Shown here piece after piece: positions 1-8,643 of a stretch of 64,000 nt of DNA. The notes beneath the pieces are model-generated. The model worked only from the letters and a program-made list of their open reading frames with translations, was not told the origin of the DNA and ran no database searches. The translations under genes were made by a program, and so were the position numbers. The stretch is taken from assembly GCF_001761465.1 (NCBI RefSeq), contig NZ_CP017479.1, positions 3,658,001-3,722,000 of the forward strand, given 5' to 3'. The stretch's first letter is position 1; each line of letters starts with the position of its first letter. Origin of the DNA: Flavobacterium gilvum. Lineage in GTDB: Bacteria; Bacteroidota; Bacteroidia; Flavobacteriales; Flavobacteriaceae.

Positions 1-877
1 CAATAATACCCATTACTTTTTGCGAATCGTTTCCACCGTGCCCCAAACTAAATGCTGCAGAAGATAGCAATTGCATTTTTTTCAGCCACGCATTAGATTG
101 ATGTAAATTAAGACTACTAAATATCAACCCAAAACTACTGATTGTCAAAATAATAAAGGCAACCAAAAACCATTTGATATTATGCGCTTCAAAAGCAACA
201 CTCCAAAAATGAGAAGCAAATCTTGGTTTATCAATATCTACATAACCTACCATTTGGCTATAAACAAACCAAATAGTCAAAACCATTAATGATAAAGTAA
301 AAATCTTTGGGTAAATGCTTTTTCGAGAGGAATACAACAACCAAATCGAAATCAAATAAGACATTAAGGCTCCCAAAAAAGGGGCCAAAACGATAAATGC
401 AATAATAATAAGGACACCCGAGGGCATTCCGCCATCTTTTCCTGCTTTGTACCAACTCACAATATCATACCAATACTGCGTGTTACCATCGGCATCAAGG
501 TAACCGGAAAAACCATGAACAGCTATCGCATGAGCTAAAGCCGCCCCAGCAAATCCCCCAATTAATGTATGCGAAGAACTTGAAGGAATTCCAAGCCACC
601 ATGTTACTAAATTCCAAGCAATTGCAGCAATAACACCTGCCAAAATAACGACAAGGTTAATATCCATGGTATGAGCTGTTTTGGCAACCGTATCGGCCAC
701 TCCAAAACCAAAAACCCAATAGGCCAAAAAGTTAAAAAAAGCTGCCCAAAGTACCGCCTGAAATGGTGATAAAACCTTGGTTGCGACAACAGTAGCAATA
801 GCATTGGCCGCATCGTGAAAACCATTGATGTAATCAAAAATTAATGCTAAAACTATAATAATTATGAGTAAAGTCAT
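1..877 (-). CDS. pit: PiT-family inorganic phosphate transporter (3' end beyond left edge)
   Basis: This is an integral membrane phosphate transporter of the PiT (PF01384) family. Reading the minus strand from the ATG at 877 gives 292 open codons running off the window, so the C-terminus is missing. Two family signatures are visible: GFHDAANAIAT at about residues 19-29 and GHGGNDSQKVMGI at the truncated end, with several hydrophobic helices between them. A third feature, WWLGIPSSSSHTLIGG, matches the conserved serine-rich stretch of the family. The DUF47 gene lies 30 bp upstream on the same strand, an arrangement usual for PiT transporters. Family assignment is firm; whether the ion partner is Na+ or H+ cannot be read. 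Confidence 0.95.
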   Translation of the reverse strand, partial: MTLLIIIIVLALIFDYINGFHDAANAIATVVATKVLSPFQAVLWAAFFNFLAYWVFGFGVADTVAKTAHTMDINLVVILAGVIAAIAWNLVTWWLGIPSSSSHTLIGGFAGAALAHAIAVHGFSGYLDADGNTQYWYDIVSWYKAGKDGGMPSGVLIIIAFIVLAPFLGALMSYLISIWLLYSSRKSIYPKIFTLSLMVLTIWFVYSQMVGYVDIDKPRFASHFWSVAFEAHNIKWFLVAFIILTISSFGLIFSSLNLHQSNAWLKKMQLLSSAAFSLGHGGNDSQKVMGII

Positions 878-907
878 ATCAATATCTTCAAATGAATAAA
901 GTTTGGA

Positions 908-1552
908 TTAAGAATGTTTTACGGTGATAGACTCTAAAACGCTGGCAACACTCTTACATTTATCAGTTGCAGATTCCAAAACTGACAACACTTCTTTATA
1001 TTTAATGATATTTTTGGCATCAGTTTCGTTCTCGAAAATTTCAAAAACAGCTTTATTATATACCATATCCGACTTATTTTCAAGCTTGTTGATTTTGGCA
1101 CAAGCATTGGTAATTGTCTTCATATTGTTCAAATTTTTCAATTCTTTTACAGCAACAGCTATATTTTGACAAGCCTCAAGGTTGATTTCTGTCATTTTAC
1201 GAATTGATTTTGTAATCTTATCTACTTTGTACAATCTCATACGTGTTGCAGCACCGTGAAGATAATCGGCAACATAATCAATTGATGTAATAAGCGAGTG
1301 AATATCTTCCCTGTCAAAAGGAGTAATAAAGTTTTTACTTAATTCTAAATTGGTTTGACGTGTAATATCCTCACCTCTTTGTTCCAATTCGTCGATTTTA
1401 ATAAAAAGAACCTCTCTCTCTTTCAAAGGAAGATTAACAGCTTCGTGCAAATGTGAAGCCAATTCGATTAAATTACTTGATGCTTCTTCAAAAAGAGGAA
1501 AGAACTTTTTGTCTTTTGGTACCAAAAACTGGAAAATACTATTTAATGACAT
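908..1552 (-). CDS. DUF47 / PhoU-like phosphate transport regulator
   Basis: A 214-residue, mostly helical cytoplasmic protein of the DUF47 family (PhoU-related, PF01865). Members are normally encoded next to PiT transporters and are thought to modulate phosphate uptake. The sequence shows the N-terminal FLVPKDKKFFPLFEEAS start typical of the group and a central helix ending in DREDIHSLITSIDYVADYL, which resembles the metal-binding helices of PhoU. The gene sits immediately upstream of the transporter and is probably cotranscribed. A -7-like TAATTTTG lies on the minus strand at 1573-1580, about 20 bp before the ATG. Identity is confident; the exact regulatory role is inferred from the family. 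Confidence 0.9.
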   Translation of the reverse strand: MSLNSIFQFLVPKDKKFFPLFEEASSNLIELASHLHEAVNLPLKEREVLFIKIDELEQRGEDITRQTNLELSKNFITPFDREDIHSLITSIDYVADYLHGAATRMRLYKVDKITKSIRKMTEINLEACQNIAVAVKELKNLNNMKTITNACAKINKLENKSDMVYNKAVFEIFENETDAKNIIKYKEVLSVLESATDKCKSVASVLESITVKHS

Positions 1553-1612
1553 TTGTTTGTGTTTTAATAGTGCAAAATTACTTCATTATTTAAAGCCAAT
1601 GTTAAGCCAATG

Positions 1613-3115
1613 TTAACAATCTTCATCAATCTGAAAAGTGTTCAGGAAAATCACTGTTTTTTCTATATCATAATGAAGAATTCGGTCTTCTTTCACCAAA
1701 GGAACTTCTTCTCTGTAAGATTTTATAAACATTTCGATAAAATCACTTGATTGCAAAGGCCTACGGTATTCTATTGCCTGCGAAGCATTCATCAATTCGA
1801 TCGCCAAAATACGTTCCAGATTATCCAGTACACGCAAACATTTGGTAGCTCCATTGGCCCCCATACTCACATGATCTTCCTGACCATTACTCGAAACAAT
1901 ACTATCTACACTCGAAGGCGTTGCCAATTGTTTATTTTGACTTGCAATACTCGCAGCTGTGTATTGCGGAATCATGAATCCTGAATTCAAGCCGGGATTA
2001 TCAACCAAAAAAGCTGGAAGATTACGCAATCCCGAAATCAATTGATAGGTTCTACGCTCCGAAATACTTCCCAACTCTGCCAAAGCGATCGCCATAAAAT
2101 CCAATGCCAATGCCAAAGGTTGTCCGTGGAAATTCCCACCGGAAATAATTTGGTCGCTTTCGAAAAATATATTTGGATTATCGGTTACCGAATTAATTTC
2201 TGTTTTAAATACTTTTTTCACATAATCAATCGCATCTTTTGAAGCACCATGCACTTGCGGAATACAACGAAAAGAATAAGGATCTTGTACATGTGTTTTG
2301 GATTGTTCTATAATTTCACTGCCGTCCAGAAATTCTTTTACTCTTTTGGCTGTCGCAATTTGACCATGATGCGGACGTATATAATGTATCAACTCATTAA
2401 AAGGTTCAATTCTTCCATCAAAAGCTTCCAAAGATATAGTACCAATTAAATCAGCCAAATAAGAAAACTTGTTTGCCTTCATTACAATATGAGCACCATA
2501 AGCACTCATAAATTGGGTTCCGTTTAATAATGCCAAACCTTCCTTGGACTGCAACACAATTGGTTCCCAACCAAAATGCTTTAAAACTTCGGCCGAATTT
2601 TCTTTTTTTCCTTCAAACCAAACTTCTCCTTCGCCTAATAATGGCAATGCCAAATGTGCCAATGGAGCCAAATCTCCAGATGCGCCAAGCGATCCTTGAG
2701 TATAGATTACCGGTAATATATCATTATTATAAAAATCAACTAAACGCTCTACTGTTTTCAATTGCACTCCGGAATGACCATAGCTCAACGATTGAATTTT
2801 AAGCAACAGCATTAATTTCACAATTTCATTTGGCACTTCCTCCCCTGTTCCACAAGCATGGGATTTCACAAGGTTTTCTTGAAGTTTTGACAAATTTTCG
2901 TTAGAAATCTTAACATTACATAACGACCCAAAACCTGTATTGATTCCATAAATAGGTTCTGAATGAGAAGCCATTTTTGAATCCAAATATTTTCTGCACT
3001 TAATAACATTAGTCTTTACATTCTCCGAAAGCACTATTGATTTCTGGTGCGAAATAATCTCCTCCAAAACTTGAAAAGTGAGCAAGTCAGTACTTATATA
3101 ATGTACATTCTCCAT
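1613..3115 (-). CDS. hutH: Histidine ammonia-lyase
   Basis: This enzyme deaminates L-histidine to trans-urocanate, the first step of histidine catabolism. The MIO prosthetic-group triad Ala-Ser-Gly is present within GSLGASGDLAPLAH at about residues 145-147, and the active-site tyrosine loop YGINTGFG lies at about 56-63. I chose the ATG at 3115, giving 500 residues, the usual HutH length. The reading frame can be extended to a TTG at 3166, but that adds 17 residues unlike the family N-terminus. No other hut genes (hutU, hutI, hutG) are in the window. Tyrosine ammonia-lyases share the fold, but the 145-147 region and overall sequence favour HutH. Confidence 0.93.
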   Translation of the reverse strand: MENVHYISTDLLTFQVLEEIISHQKSIVLSENVKTNVIKCRKYLDSKMASHSEPIYGINTGFGSLCNVKISNENLSKLQENLVKSHACGTGEEVPNEIVKLMLLLKIQSLSYGHSGVQLKTVERLVDFYNNDILPVIYTQGSLGASGDLAPLAHLALPLLGEGEVWFEGKKENSAEVLKHFGWEPIVLQSKEGLALLNGTQFMSAYGAHIVMKANKFSYLADLIGTISLEAFDGRIEPFNELIHYIRPHHGQIATAKRVKEFLDGSEIIEQSKTHVQDPYSFRCIPQVHGASKDAIDYVKKVFKTEINSVTDNPNIFFESDQIISGGNFHGQPLALALDFMAIALAELGSISERRTYQLISGLRNLPAFLVDNPGLNSGFMIPQYTAASIASQNKQLATPSSVDSIVSSNGQEDHVSMGANGATKCLRVLDNLERILAIELMNASQAIEYRRPLQSSDFIEMFIKSYREEVPLVKEDRILHYDIEKTVIFLNTFQIDEDC

Positions 3116-3355
3116 TTTATCCGATTTTAAATGTTCAAAATTCAACAAATCAACATTAAAAAGCAATGTCTTTTAACAATAATTTAAAAATAAACCAAAA
3201 TAAAATTTTAAAACCAATCTCCAATTCTTACAATTTCTTCAAACGCAAAATCTCCTTTTATTAATTTGAAAGCTCAATTAACCATATCCGAACCAAAAAC
3301 TTCTATTATTTAAGCCTGAACCAATTTAAAAAGTTGGCTACAATTCTCATTAAAA

Positions 3356-3386
3356 CAAAGATAATCTCAAAAAACAAATAAATAAA
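3356..3386 (-). promoter_or_regulatory. Candidate promoter for hutH
   Basis: On the minus strand TATCTTTG (3356-3363) fits the Bacteroidota -7 form TAnnTTTG, with TTTA (3383-3386) at 19 bp spacing as a weak -33. It would give a 5' untranslated region of about 235 nt for hutH. Another promoter nearer the gene cannot be excluded. Confidence 0.35.
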
Positions 3387-3458
3387 TTACGCAATCTTAA
3401 ATTTGAGTCAAAATTGATTTTCAATTATTAAACTATTCATAAAAGAGAAAGATAAAGC

Positions 3459-3488
3459 TTTGTTTTTTGATAAAAAACTGTACTTTTG
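3459..3488 (+). promoter_or_regulatory. Promoter of the thr leader and thrABC operon
   Basis: TTTG at 3459-3462 and TACTTTTG at 3481-3488, separated by 18 bp, match both halves of the Bacteroidota housekeeping promoter (TTTG, about 19 bp, TAnnTTTG). Transcription would start around 3493-3495, just before the leader ORF ATG at 3500, leaving about 280 nt of leader RNA before thrA. Confidence 0.8.
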
Positions 3489-3499
3489 GAAAATCAAAA

Positions 3500-3598
3500 A
3501 TGAAAAATTTTAACAGTACATATCACCCTTCGATAACTGCCCAAATTTGGGTTGCTCTTGCTGTTACAACTACATCTACTACAATTACTACCCCTTAG
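3500..3598 (+). CDS. thrL: Threonine-operon leader peptide (32 aa)
   Basis: A short ORF from ATG 3500 to TAG 3596-3598 encodes a peptide starting MKNFNSTYHPS and ending VTTTSTTITTP. Seven of the nine residues 23-31 are Thr, with one Ser and one Ile. It lies a few bases behind a strong promoter and about 180 nt before thrA. This is the layout of a classical amino-acid operon leader, in which ribosome stalling at scarce Thr-tRNA controls the RNA fold downstream. A small hairpin, TACCCC/GGGGTA (3589-3603), encloses the stop codon. Mechanism is inferred; the Thr run and position are directly visible. The symbol is by analogy with E. coli thrL, with no homology claimed. Confidence 0.8.
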   Translation: MKNFNSTYHPSITAQIWVALAVTTTSTTITTP

Positions 3599-3755
3599 GG
3601 GTATACTTTATTACATATAATCCAATTTATTATTCTTTTTCGCAAAGAAAGAAAGTCATGGGTGTATAGAAACCTTTTGCATTTTATAAAATACAAAAAT
3701 CACTGCGGTTTCAAATACTGACAATCATATAAAATTAGTGATATTAAATCACTTT
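3589..3755 (+). promoter_or_regulatory. Putative attenuator region of thrABC leader RNA
   Basis: Visible elements are: hairpin TACCCC-TTA-GGGGTA (3589-3603) overlapping the leader stop codon; hairpin TTCTTT-TTCGC-AAAGAA near 3633-3651; GGGT at 3660-3663, which could instead pair with ACCC of the leader end; and hairpin AGTGAT-ATTAA-ATCACT near 3738-3754. None has a classic long U-tract, so whether control is by termination or by access to the thrA start site is unclear. Confidence 0.4.
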
Positions 3756-3774
3756 AAAACAAATATAAAATATC

Positions 3775-6222
3775 ATGAAAGTATTAAAGTTTGGCGGAAG
3801 TTCGGTGGCCAATGCAGAAAACATAAAATTAGTTTTAGATATAGTCATTAATAAAGCACAAGACGAAAAGCTTGTTGTTGTTGTTTCCGCCTTAAGTAAA
3901 GTAACCGATTTATTGCAATTGGCAGCTTCAAAAGCAACTTCCAACGATGAAAGTTTCAAAGATATTGTCACTGAAATTGAGAAAAAACATTTAGAAGCCC
4001 TCAAACAACTTATCCCGGTAAGCGAACAAAGTGGCTTATTAAGTCATATAAAACGTATCATCAACCATTTGGAAACATTGCTTGATGGGTGTTTTCTTTT
4101 GGGAGAATTATCTGCAAGAACTTTGGATACCATCCTAAGTTTTGGAGAATTATTATCTTCCTACATTATCGCCGAGGCTTTGAAACAAAAGCTAAAAAAC
4201 AGCAGCTACAAAGACAGCCGCGAATTGATTAAAACCAACAATCATTTTGGCAAAGCGGCCGTGAATTTTGACCATTCAAATCAATTGATTTCTGATTTTT
4301 TTGCATCAAATGAAAATCAGGTCGTTGTAATGCCTGGCTTTATTGCTACTTCAGAAGATGGAATCATAACGACTTTAGGCCGTGGTGGATCCGATTACAC
4401 TGCTGCAATCATAGCAGGAGCTCTAGATGCAACCGATTTGGAAATTTGGACTGATGTAAACGGAATGTTCACTGCTAATCCAAAAATTGTAAAACAAGCG
4501 CAGCCAATCGCCACAATCTCCTATCAGGAAGCAATGGAATTGTCTCATTTTGGTGCCAAAGTATTGTATCCGCCAACAATTCAGCCTGTTTTAAGAAAAA
4601 ATATTCCAATTTTTATCAAAAATACTTTCGAGCCGCAAGCCGAAGGAACAAAGATTTCTAATGATGTTTCGTCGCAAATAAATCCTGTAAAAGGAATTAG
4701 CCATATTGACAACATCACATTGATTACTTTGGAAGGCTCAGGAATGATAGGTGTTGCCGGATCATCTAAACGATTATTCGAAGTTTTATCACATGAAGGT
4801 ATCAACGTAATTTTTATTACTCAAGCTTCTTCAGAACACTCAATCTGTATTGGTATTTTGAACTCGGATGCCGACACTGCCGAACTTGCCATCAATAGAG
4901 CTTTTCAAATAGAAATTGCACAAAATAAAATAGATCCTTGCATTGTTGAACAAAAACTTTGCATCATTGCTTTGGTTGGTGAAAACATGAAAAACCACCA
5001 AGGTTTGAGCGGAAGAATGTTCAGCACTTTGGGAAAAAACAATGTCAACATCAGAGCTATTGCACAAGGAGCTTCTGAAAGAAATATTTCTGTTGTTATC
5101 AATGAAAGAGATGTCAAAAAAGCGTTAAACTCTTTGCACGAAAACTTCTTTGAAGAAAACATCAAACAATTAAATCTGTTTGTAATGGGTGTTGGAAATG
5201 TGGGTGAGAAATTCATTGAACAAATTCACCAACAAAAGAAATTTTTAAAAGAAAATTTAAAGATAAATCTAAGAGTTATCGCGGTTTCCAATTCCCGAAA
5301 AATGTATTTTGACGAAGAAGGAATGTCGCTAAAAGAATGGCAATCGCTTTTGGAAAAAGGAGAAACTGCCAATATGGAACAGTTTATTGCCAAGGTAAAA
5401 GAACTCAATTTACGTAACAGTATTTTTGTAGACATCACTGCCAATGCTGAAGTTTCTAAAACATACGAGTACTATTTAAAACAAAACGTAGCAGTTGTAA
5501 CCTGTAACAAAATTGCTTGTTCATCTGCTTATGATAATTATAAAAACCTAAAAAGTTTATCACGCAAATTCAATGCGCCTTTCTTGTTTGAAACCAATGT
5601 TGGAGCTGGATTACCTATCATTGATACTGTAAAAAACTTAATCGCTTCAGGCGACAAAGTACACAAAATACAAGCTGTTTTGTCAGGAAGTTTGAACTTT
5701 ATTTTTAATAATTTCAGTGAAAATTACAGTTTCCATGATGTCGTAAAAGAAGCAGGGGTTCAAGGATTTACTGAACCAGATCCAAAAATTGATTTGAGCG
5801 GAATTGACGTTGCAAGAAAAATTCTGATTTTGATTCGCGAAAGCGGTTATAAAATGGATATTGAAGATATTGAAAATAATTCTTTCCTTCCGGCAGCCTG
5901 TATGGAAACTAGCAATAATGATGCCTTTTTTGCTTCTTTAATAACTCATGCAAACCATTTCGAATCACTTTTGGCTGAAGCCAATCAAAAAGAAAGTCGT
6001 TTGAAATTTGTGGCACAATTTGAAGATGGAAAAGCGAGCGTAGGTTTGCAATTCATCCCAAAAGATCATCCATTTTACAATTTGGAAGGAAAAGACAATA
6101 TCGTTTTATTCTACACTGATCGTTACGTAGATCAACCATTATTGATAAAAGGTGCTGGTGCCGGTGCGGCTGTTACAGCCTCTGGAATTTTTGCCGATGT
6201 GATTAGAATAGGAAATGTGTAA
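3775..6222 (+). CDS. thrA: Bifunctional aspartate kinase / homoserine dehydrogenase I
   Basis: At 815 residues this is a full-length fusion enzyme. It phosphorylates aspartate and, after an aldehyde step made elsewhere, reduces aspartate semialdehyde to homoserine. The kinase domain starts at residue 1 with KFGGSS (5-10) and carries LGRGGSDYTA near 203. Two ACT-type regulatory segments follow at about 310-460. The homoserine dehydrogenase begins with the NAD(P) fold FVMGVGNVGEKF near 469 and contains NVGAGLPIIDT near 607 and GSLNFIF near 640. It heads the thrABC operon, 66 bp before thrB. Feedback control by threonine is usual for the ThrA type and fits the Thr-rich leader upstream. Confidence 0.97.
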   Translation: MKVLKFGGSSVANAENIKLVLDIVINKAQDEKLVVVVSALSKVTDLLQLAASKATSNDESFKDIVTEIEKKHLEALKQLIPVSEQSGLLSHIKRIINHLETLLDGCFLLGELSARTLDTILSFGELLSSYIIAEALKQKLKNSSYKDSRELIKTNNHFGKAAVNFDHSNQLISDFFASNENQVVVMPGFIATSEDGIITTLGRGGSDYTAAIIAGALDATDLEIWTDVNGMFTANPKIVKQAQPIATISYQEAMELSHFGAKVLYPPTIQPVLRKNIPIFIKNTFEPQAEGTKISNDVSSQINPVKGISHIDNITLITLEGSGMIGVAGSSKRLFEVLSHEGINVIFITQASSEHSICIGILNSDADTAELAINRAFQIEIAQNKIDPCIVEQKLCIIALVGENMKNHQGLSGRMFSTLGKNNVNIRAIAQGASERNISVVINERDVKKALNSLHENFFEENIKQLNLFVMGVGNVGEKFIEQIHQQKKFLKENLKINLRVIAVSNSRKMYFDEEGMSLKEWQSLLEKGETANMEQFIAKVKELNLRNSIFVDITANAEVSKTYEYYLKQNVAVVTCNKIACSSAYDNYKNLKSLSRKFNAPFLFETNVGAGLPIIDTVKNLIASGDKVHKIQAVLSGSLNFIFNNFSENYSFHDVVKEAGVQGFTEPDPKIDLSGIDVARKILILIRESGYKMDIEDIENNSFLPAACMETSNNDAFFASLITHANHFESLLAEANQKESRLKFVAQFEDGKASVGLQFIPKDHPFYNLEGKDNIVLFYTDRYVDQPLLIKGAGAGAAVTASGIFADVIRIGNV

Positions 6223-6250
6223 AAAAGTTGCTAAGATGCTAAGTCATCTC

Positions 6251-6282
6251 AGAATCTTAGAATCTCAGAAACTCAGAATCTA
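6251..6282 (+). repeat. 8-bp tandem repeat in thrA-thrB spacer
   Basis: Four consecutive units AGAATCTT, AGAATCTC, AGAAACTC and AGAATCTA fill half of the 66-bp spacer, ending six bases before the thrB ATG. The run could vary in copy number and so change thrB translation coupling. Confidence 0.75.
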
Positions 6283-6288
6283 AAAAAT

Positions 6289-7209
6289 ATGAATGAAATA
6301 AAAATATTCTGCCCCGCCACAATCGCGAATCTTTCGTGCGGTTTTGACGTCTTAGGCCTTTGCTTGGCTACTCAAGGTGATGAAATGATTATCCGAAAAT
6401 CAGATGTAAAAGGTGTTCGCATCACAAAAATTGTTGGAGCCGATTTGCCTATGGAAACCGAAAACAATGTTTCCGGTGTTGCTGCTTTGGCAATGTTGGA
6501 AGAAGTGGAAACCGAATTTGGTTTTGAAATCGAAATCTACAAACACATCAAAGCGGGAAGCGGAATCGGAAGTAGTGCTGCCAGTTCGGCGGGAGCTGTT
6601 TTTGGCATCAACGAATTATTGGGAAGGCCTTTTACAAGAAAAGAATTGGTGAAATTTGCTATGCAAGGTGAAAAATTAGCCAGCGGAAATGCTCATGCCG
6701 ACAATGTTGCCCCTGCCCTTTTGGGAGGTTTTACATTGGTCCGAAGTTCAAATCCTTTGGATATTATCAAAATTGACAGCCCATCCGAATTATACGCAAC
6801 GGTGGTTCATCCTCAAATTGAGTTAAAAACATCAGACGCGCGTTCGGTATTGAAACAAACAGTTTCCTTGAAAAGTGCCATCACACAATGGGGAAATGTA
6901 GGCGGATTGGTAGCCGGTCTTTACACTCAGGATTACGAATTAATAGGTCGTTCATTGCACGACGAAATCATCGAACCTATCCGTTCTATGCTGATTCCGG
7001 GATTTGATTTAATCAAGCAAACGGCTTATGAAAATGGAGCTTTAGGATCGGGAATTTCGGGTTCAGGGCCTTCTATTTTTGCTTTAAGCAAAGGAAAAGA
7101 AAACGCCGACAAAATCGCCAAAGCCATGAGTGCCGTTTACGAAGAAATGAATTTGCCTTACGAAATTCACGTTTCCAAAGTGAATGATGAAGGGATAACA
7201 ATAATTTAA
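6289..7209 (+). CDS. thrB: Homoserine kinase
   Basis: Phosphorylates homoserine to O-phosphohomoserine, the substrate of ThrC. The 306-residue protein is a GHMP kinase: the N-terminal strand has CPATIANLSCGFDVLG, the glycine/serine ATP-binding motif GSGIGSSAASSAG lies near residues 87-99, and the C-terminal GSGISGSGPSIFAL near 253-266 is the third GHMP motif. Length is standard. It is the middle gene of thrABC, starting at ATG 6289 after an AT-rich spacer with an 8-bp tandem repeat. Confidence 0.97.
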   Translation: MNEIKIFCPATIANLSCGFDVLGLCLATQGDEMIIRKSDVKGVRITKIVGADLPMETENNVSGVAALAMLEEVETEFGFEIEIYKHIKAGSGIGSSAASSAGAVFGINELLGRPFTRKELVKFAMQGEKLASGNAHADNVAPALLGGFTLVRSSNPLDIIKIDSPSELYATVVHPQIELKTSDARSVLKQTVSLKSAITQWGNVGGLVAGLYTQDYELIGRSLHDEIIEPIRSMLIPGFDLIKQTAYENGALGSGISGSGPSIFALSKGKENADKIAKAMSAVYEEMNLPYEIHVSKVNDEGITII

Positions 7210-7278
7210 GAATTTTGATTAATGATTTCAGATGTAAATCAAAAATCACAAATCGTTAATCTACAATCAAAAATCACA

Positions 7279-8568
7279 ATGAAATATTACAGTTTAAACC
7301 ATAATGCACCAAACGTTTCTTTTCAGGAAGCCGTAATACAAGGATTGGCAACCGATAAAGGATTGTATTTTCCTGAAACAATAACGCCTTTATCTCAGGA
7401 TTTCTTTAATAACATTGAAAATTTAAGCAACGAAGAAATTGCTTTTGAAGCTATTCAGCAGTTTGTGGGAGACGAAATTCCTACCGAAACTTTAAAACAA
7501 ATCATTGCAGAAACTTTGTGTTTTGAATTTCCAACTGAAAAAGTAGAAAAAGACATTTATGCATTAGAATTGTATCACGGTCCCACAATGGCCTTCAAAG
7601 ATGTAGGAGCCCGCTTTATGTCTCGTTGTTTAGGGTATTTCAACAAAGACAAAAAAGACAATAAAAATACTGTACTTGTTGCAACTTCCGGTGATACTGG
7701 AGGTGCAGTTGCTAGTGGTTTCTTAGGTGTTCAAGGTGTTGATGTCGTAATCCTTTACCCTTCCGGAAAAGTGAGCGACATTCAGGAAAGACAATTGACT
7801 ACTTTGGGACAAAACATTAGAGCGCTTGAAGTAAATGGCGTTTTTGACGATTGCCAGGATATGGTTAAAAAAGCCTTTTTGGACGAAAGCCTGAAACACA
7901 AAAACCTCACTTCGGCGAACTCAATAAATATAGCCCGTTGGTTGCCTCAAATGTTTTACTTTTTCTTTGCTTACAAACAATTAAAATCACAAAACAGACC
8001 TTTGGTTTTCTCTTGCCCAAGCGGGAATTTCGGGAATATCTGTGCCGGAATTATGGCCAAAAAACTTGGTTTGCCAATTGAGCATTTCGTGGCCGCCACC
8101 AACATTAATGATACAGTTCCAAGATTTCTGGAAAAAGGAAATTACGAACCTAAACCTTCCAAAGCGACTATTTCAAACGCAATGGACGTAGGAAATCCAA
8201 GTAATTTTATCCGAATTCAGGAATTATACAACAACGATTTGAATGAATTCAGCAAAGATTTTTCATCGTTTTCATATAACGACGAAGAAACTCTAGAAGC
8301 CATGAAAAACATTTACAAAACCGCTGGTTACATTGCAGAACCGCACGGTGCTGTGGGTTATTTAGGTTTGAAAAAAGAATTGAAAAAACACACCAATGCC
8401 ATTGGAGTTTTCCTAGAAACCGCGCATCCTATTAAATTTTTGGATGTTGTAGAACCTGCATTAAACATTCAGCTTCCTATTCCAACCCAAATTGAAAGTG
8501 TTTTGAATAAAGAAAAAGTAAGCGTAAAAATTTCAACTTATGATGAGTTGAAAGATTTTTTGAATTAA
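7279..8568 (+). CDS. thrC: Threonine synthase
   Basis: Converts O-phosphohomoserine to threonine with PLP, the last step of the pathway. The PLP lysine is in MAFKDVGARF (about K107), SGDTGGAVASGF binds the cofactor phosphate or substrate, and the C-terminal part has AEPHGAVGYLGL. I set the start at ATG 7279 (MKYYSLNHNAPNVSF), giving 429 residues as usual for the family. The frame is open back to ATG 7222, but those 19 residues come from a simple spacer repeat and do not resemble the family. Last gene of the operon; I see no clear terminator behind it. Confidence 0.97.
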   Translation: MKYYSLNHNAPNVSFQEAVIQGLATDKGLYFPETITPLSQDFFNNIENLSNEEIAFEAIQQFVGDEIPTETLKQIIAETLCFEFPTEKVEKDIYALELYHGPTMAFKDVGARFMSRCLGYFNKDKKDNKNTVLVATSGDTGGAVASGFLGVQGVDVVILYPSGKVSDIQERQLTTLGQNIRALEVNGVFDDCQDMVKKAFLDESLKHKNLTSANSINIARWLPQMFYFFFAYKQLKSQNRPLVFSCPSGNFGNICAGIMAKKLGLPIEHFVAATNINDTVPRFLEKGNYEPKPSKATISNAMDVGNPSNFIRIQELYNNDLNEFSKDFSSFSYNDEETLEAMKNIYKTAGYIAEPHGAVGYLGLKKELKKHTNAIGVFLETAHPIKFLDVVEPALNIQLPIPTQIESVLNKEKVSVKISTYDELKDFLN

Positions 8569-8643
8569 TTTTTTTTACCATATAAGGCATATAAGGACAT
8601 TTAAGTTTTGCTAGTGATAGAGAAATTTAAGTGGCTTTTTTTT

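Noticed and set aside
2530..2802. Open frame opposite hutH
   Set aside because: Antisense shadow of a strongly conserved gene, with repeat-like composition and no homology.
3116..3166. N-terminal extension of HutH to a TTG
   Set aside because: The 17 added residues do not resemble HutH N-termini, and the ATG at 3115 gives the usual 500 residues.
3737..3755. AGTGAT/ATCACT hairpin as a thrA terminator
   Set aside because: Only six base pairs and no U-tract behind it; kept only as a possible leader structure.
7222..7278. Upstream ATG for ThrC
   Set aside because: The added residues derive from a simple AATCAAAAATCACAA-type spacer repeat; family members begin at MKYYSLNH.
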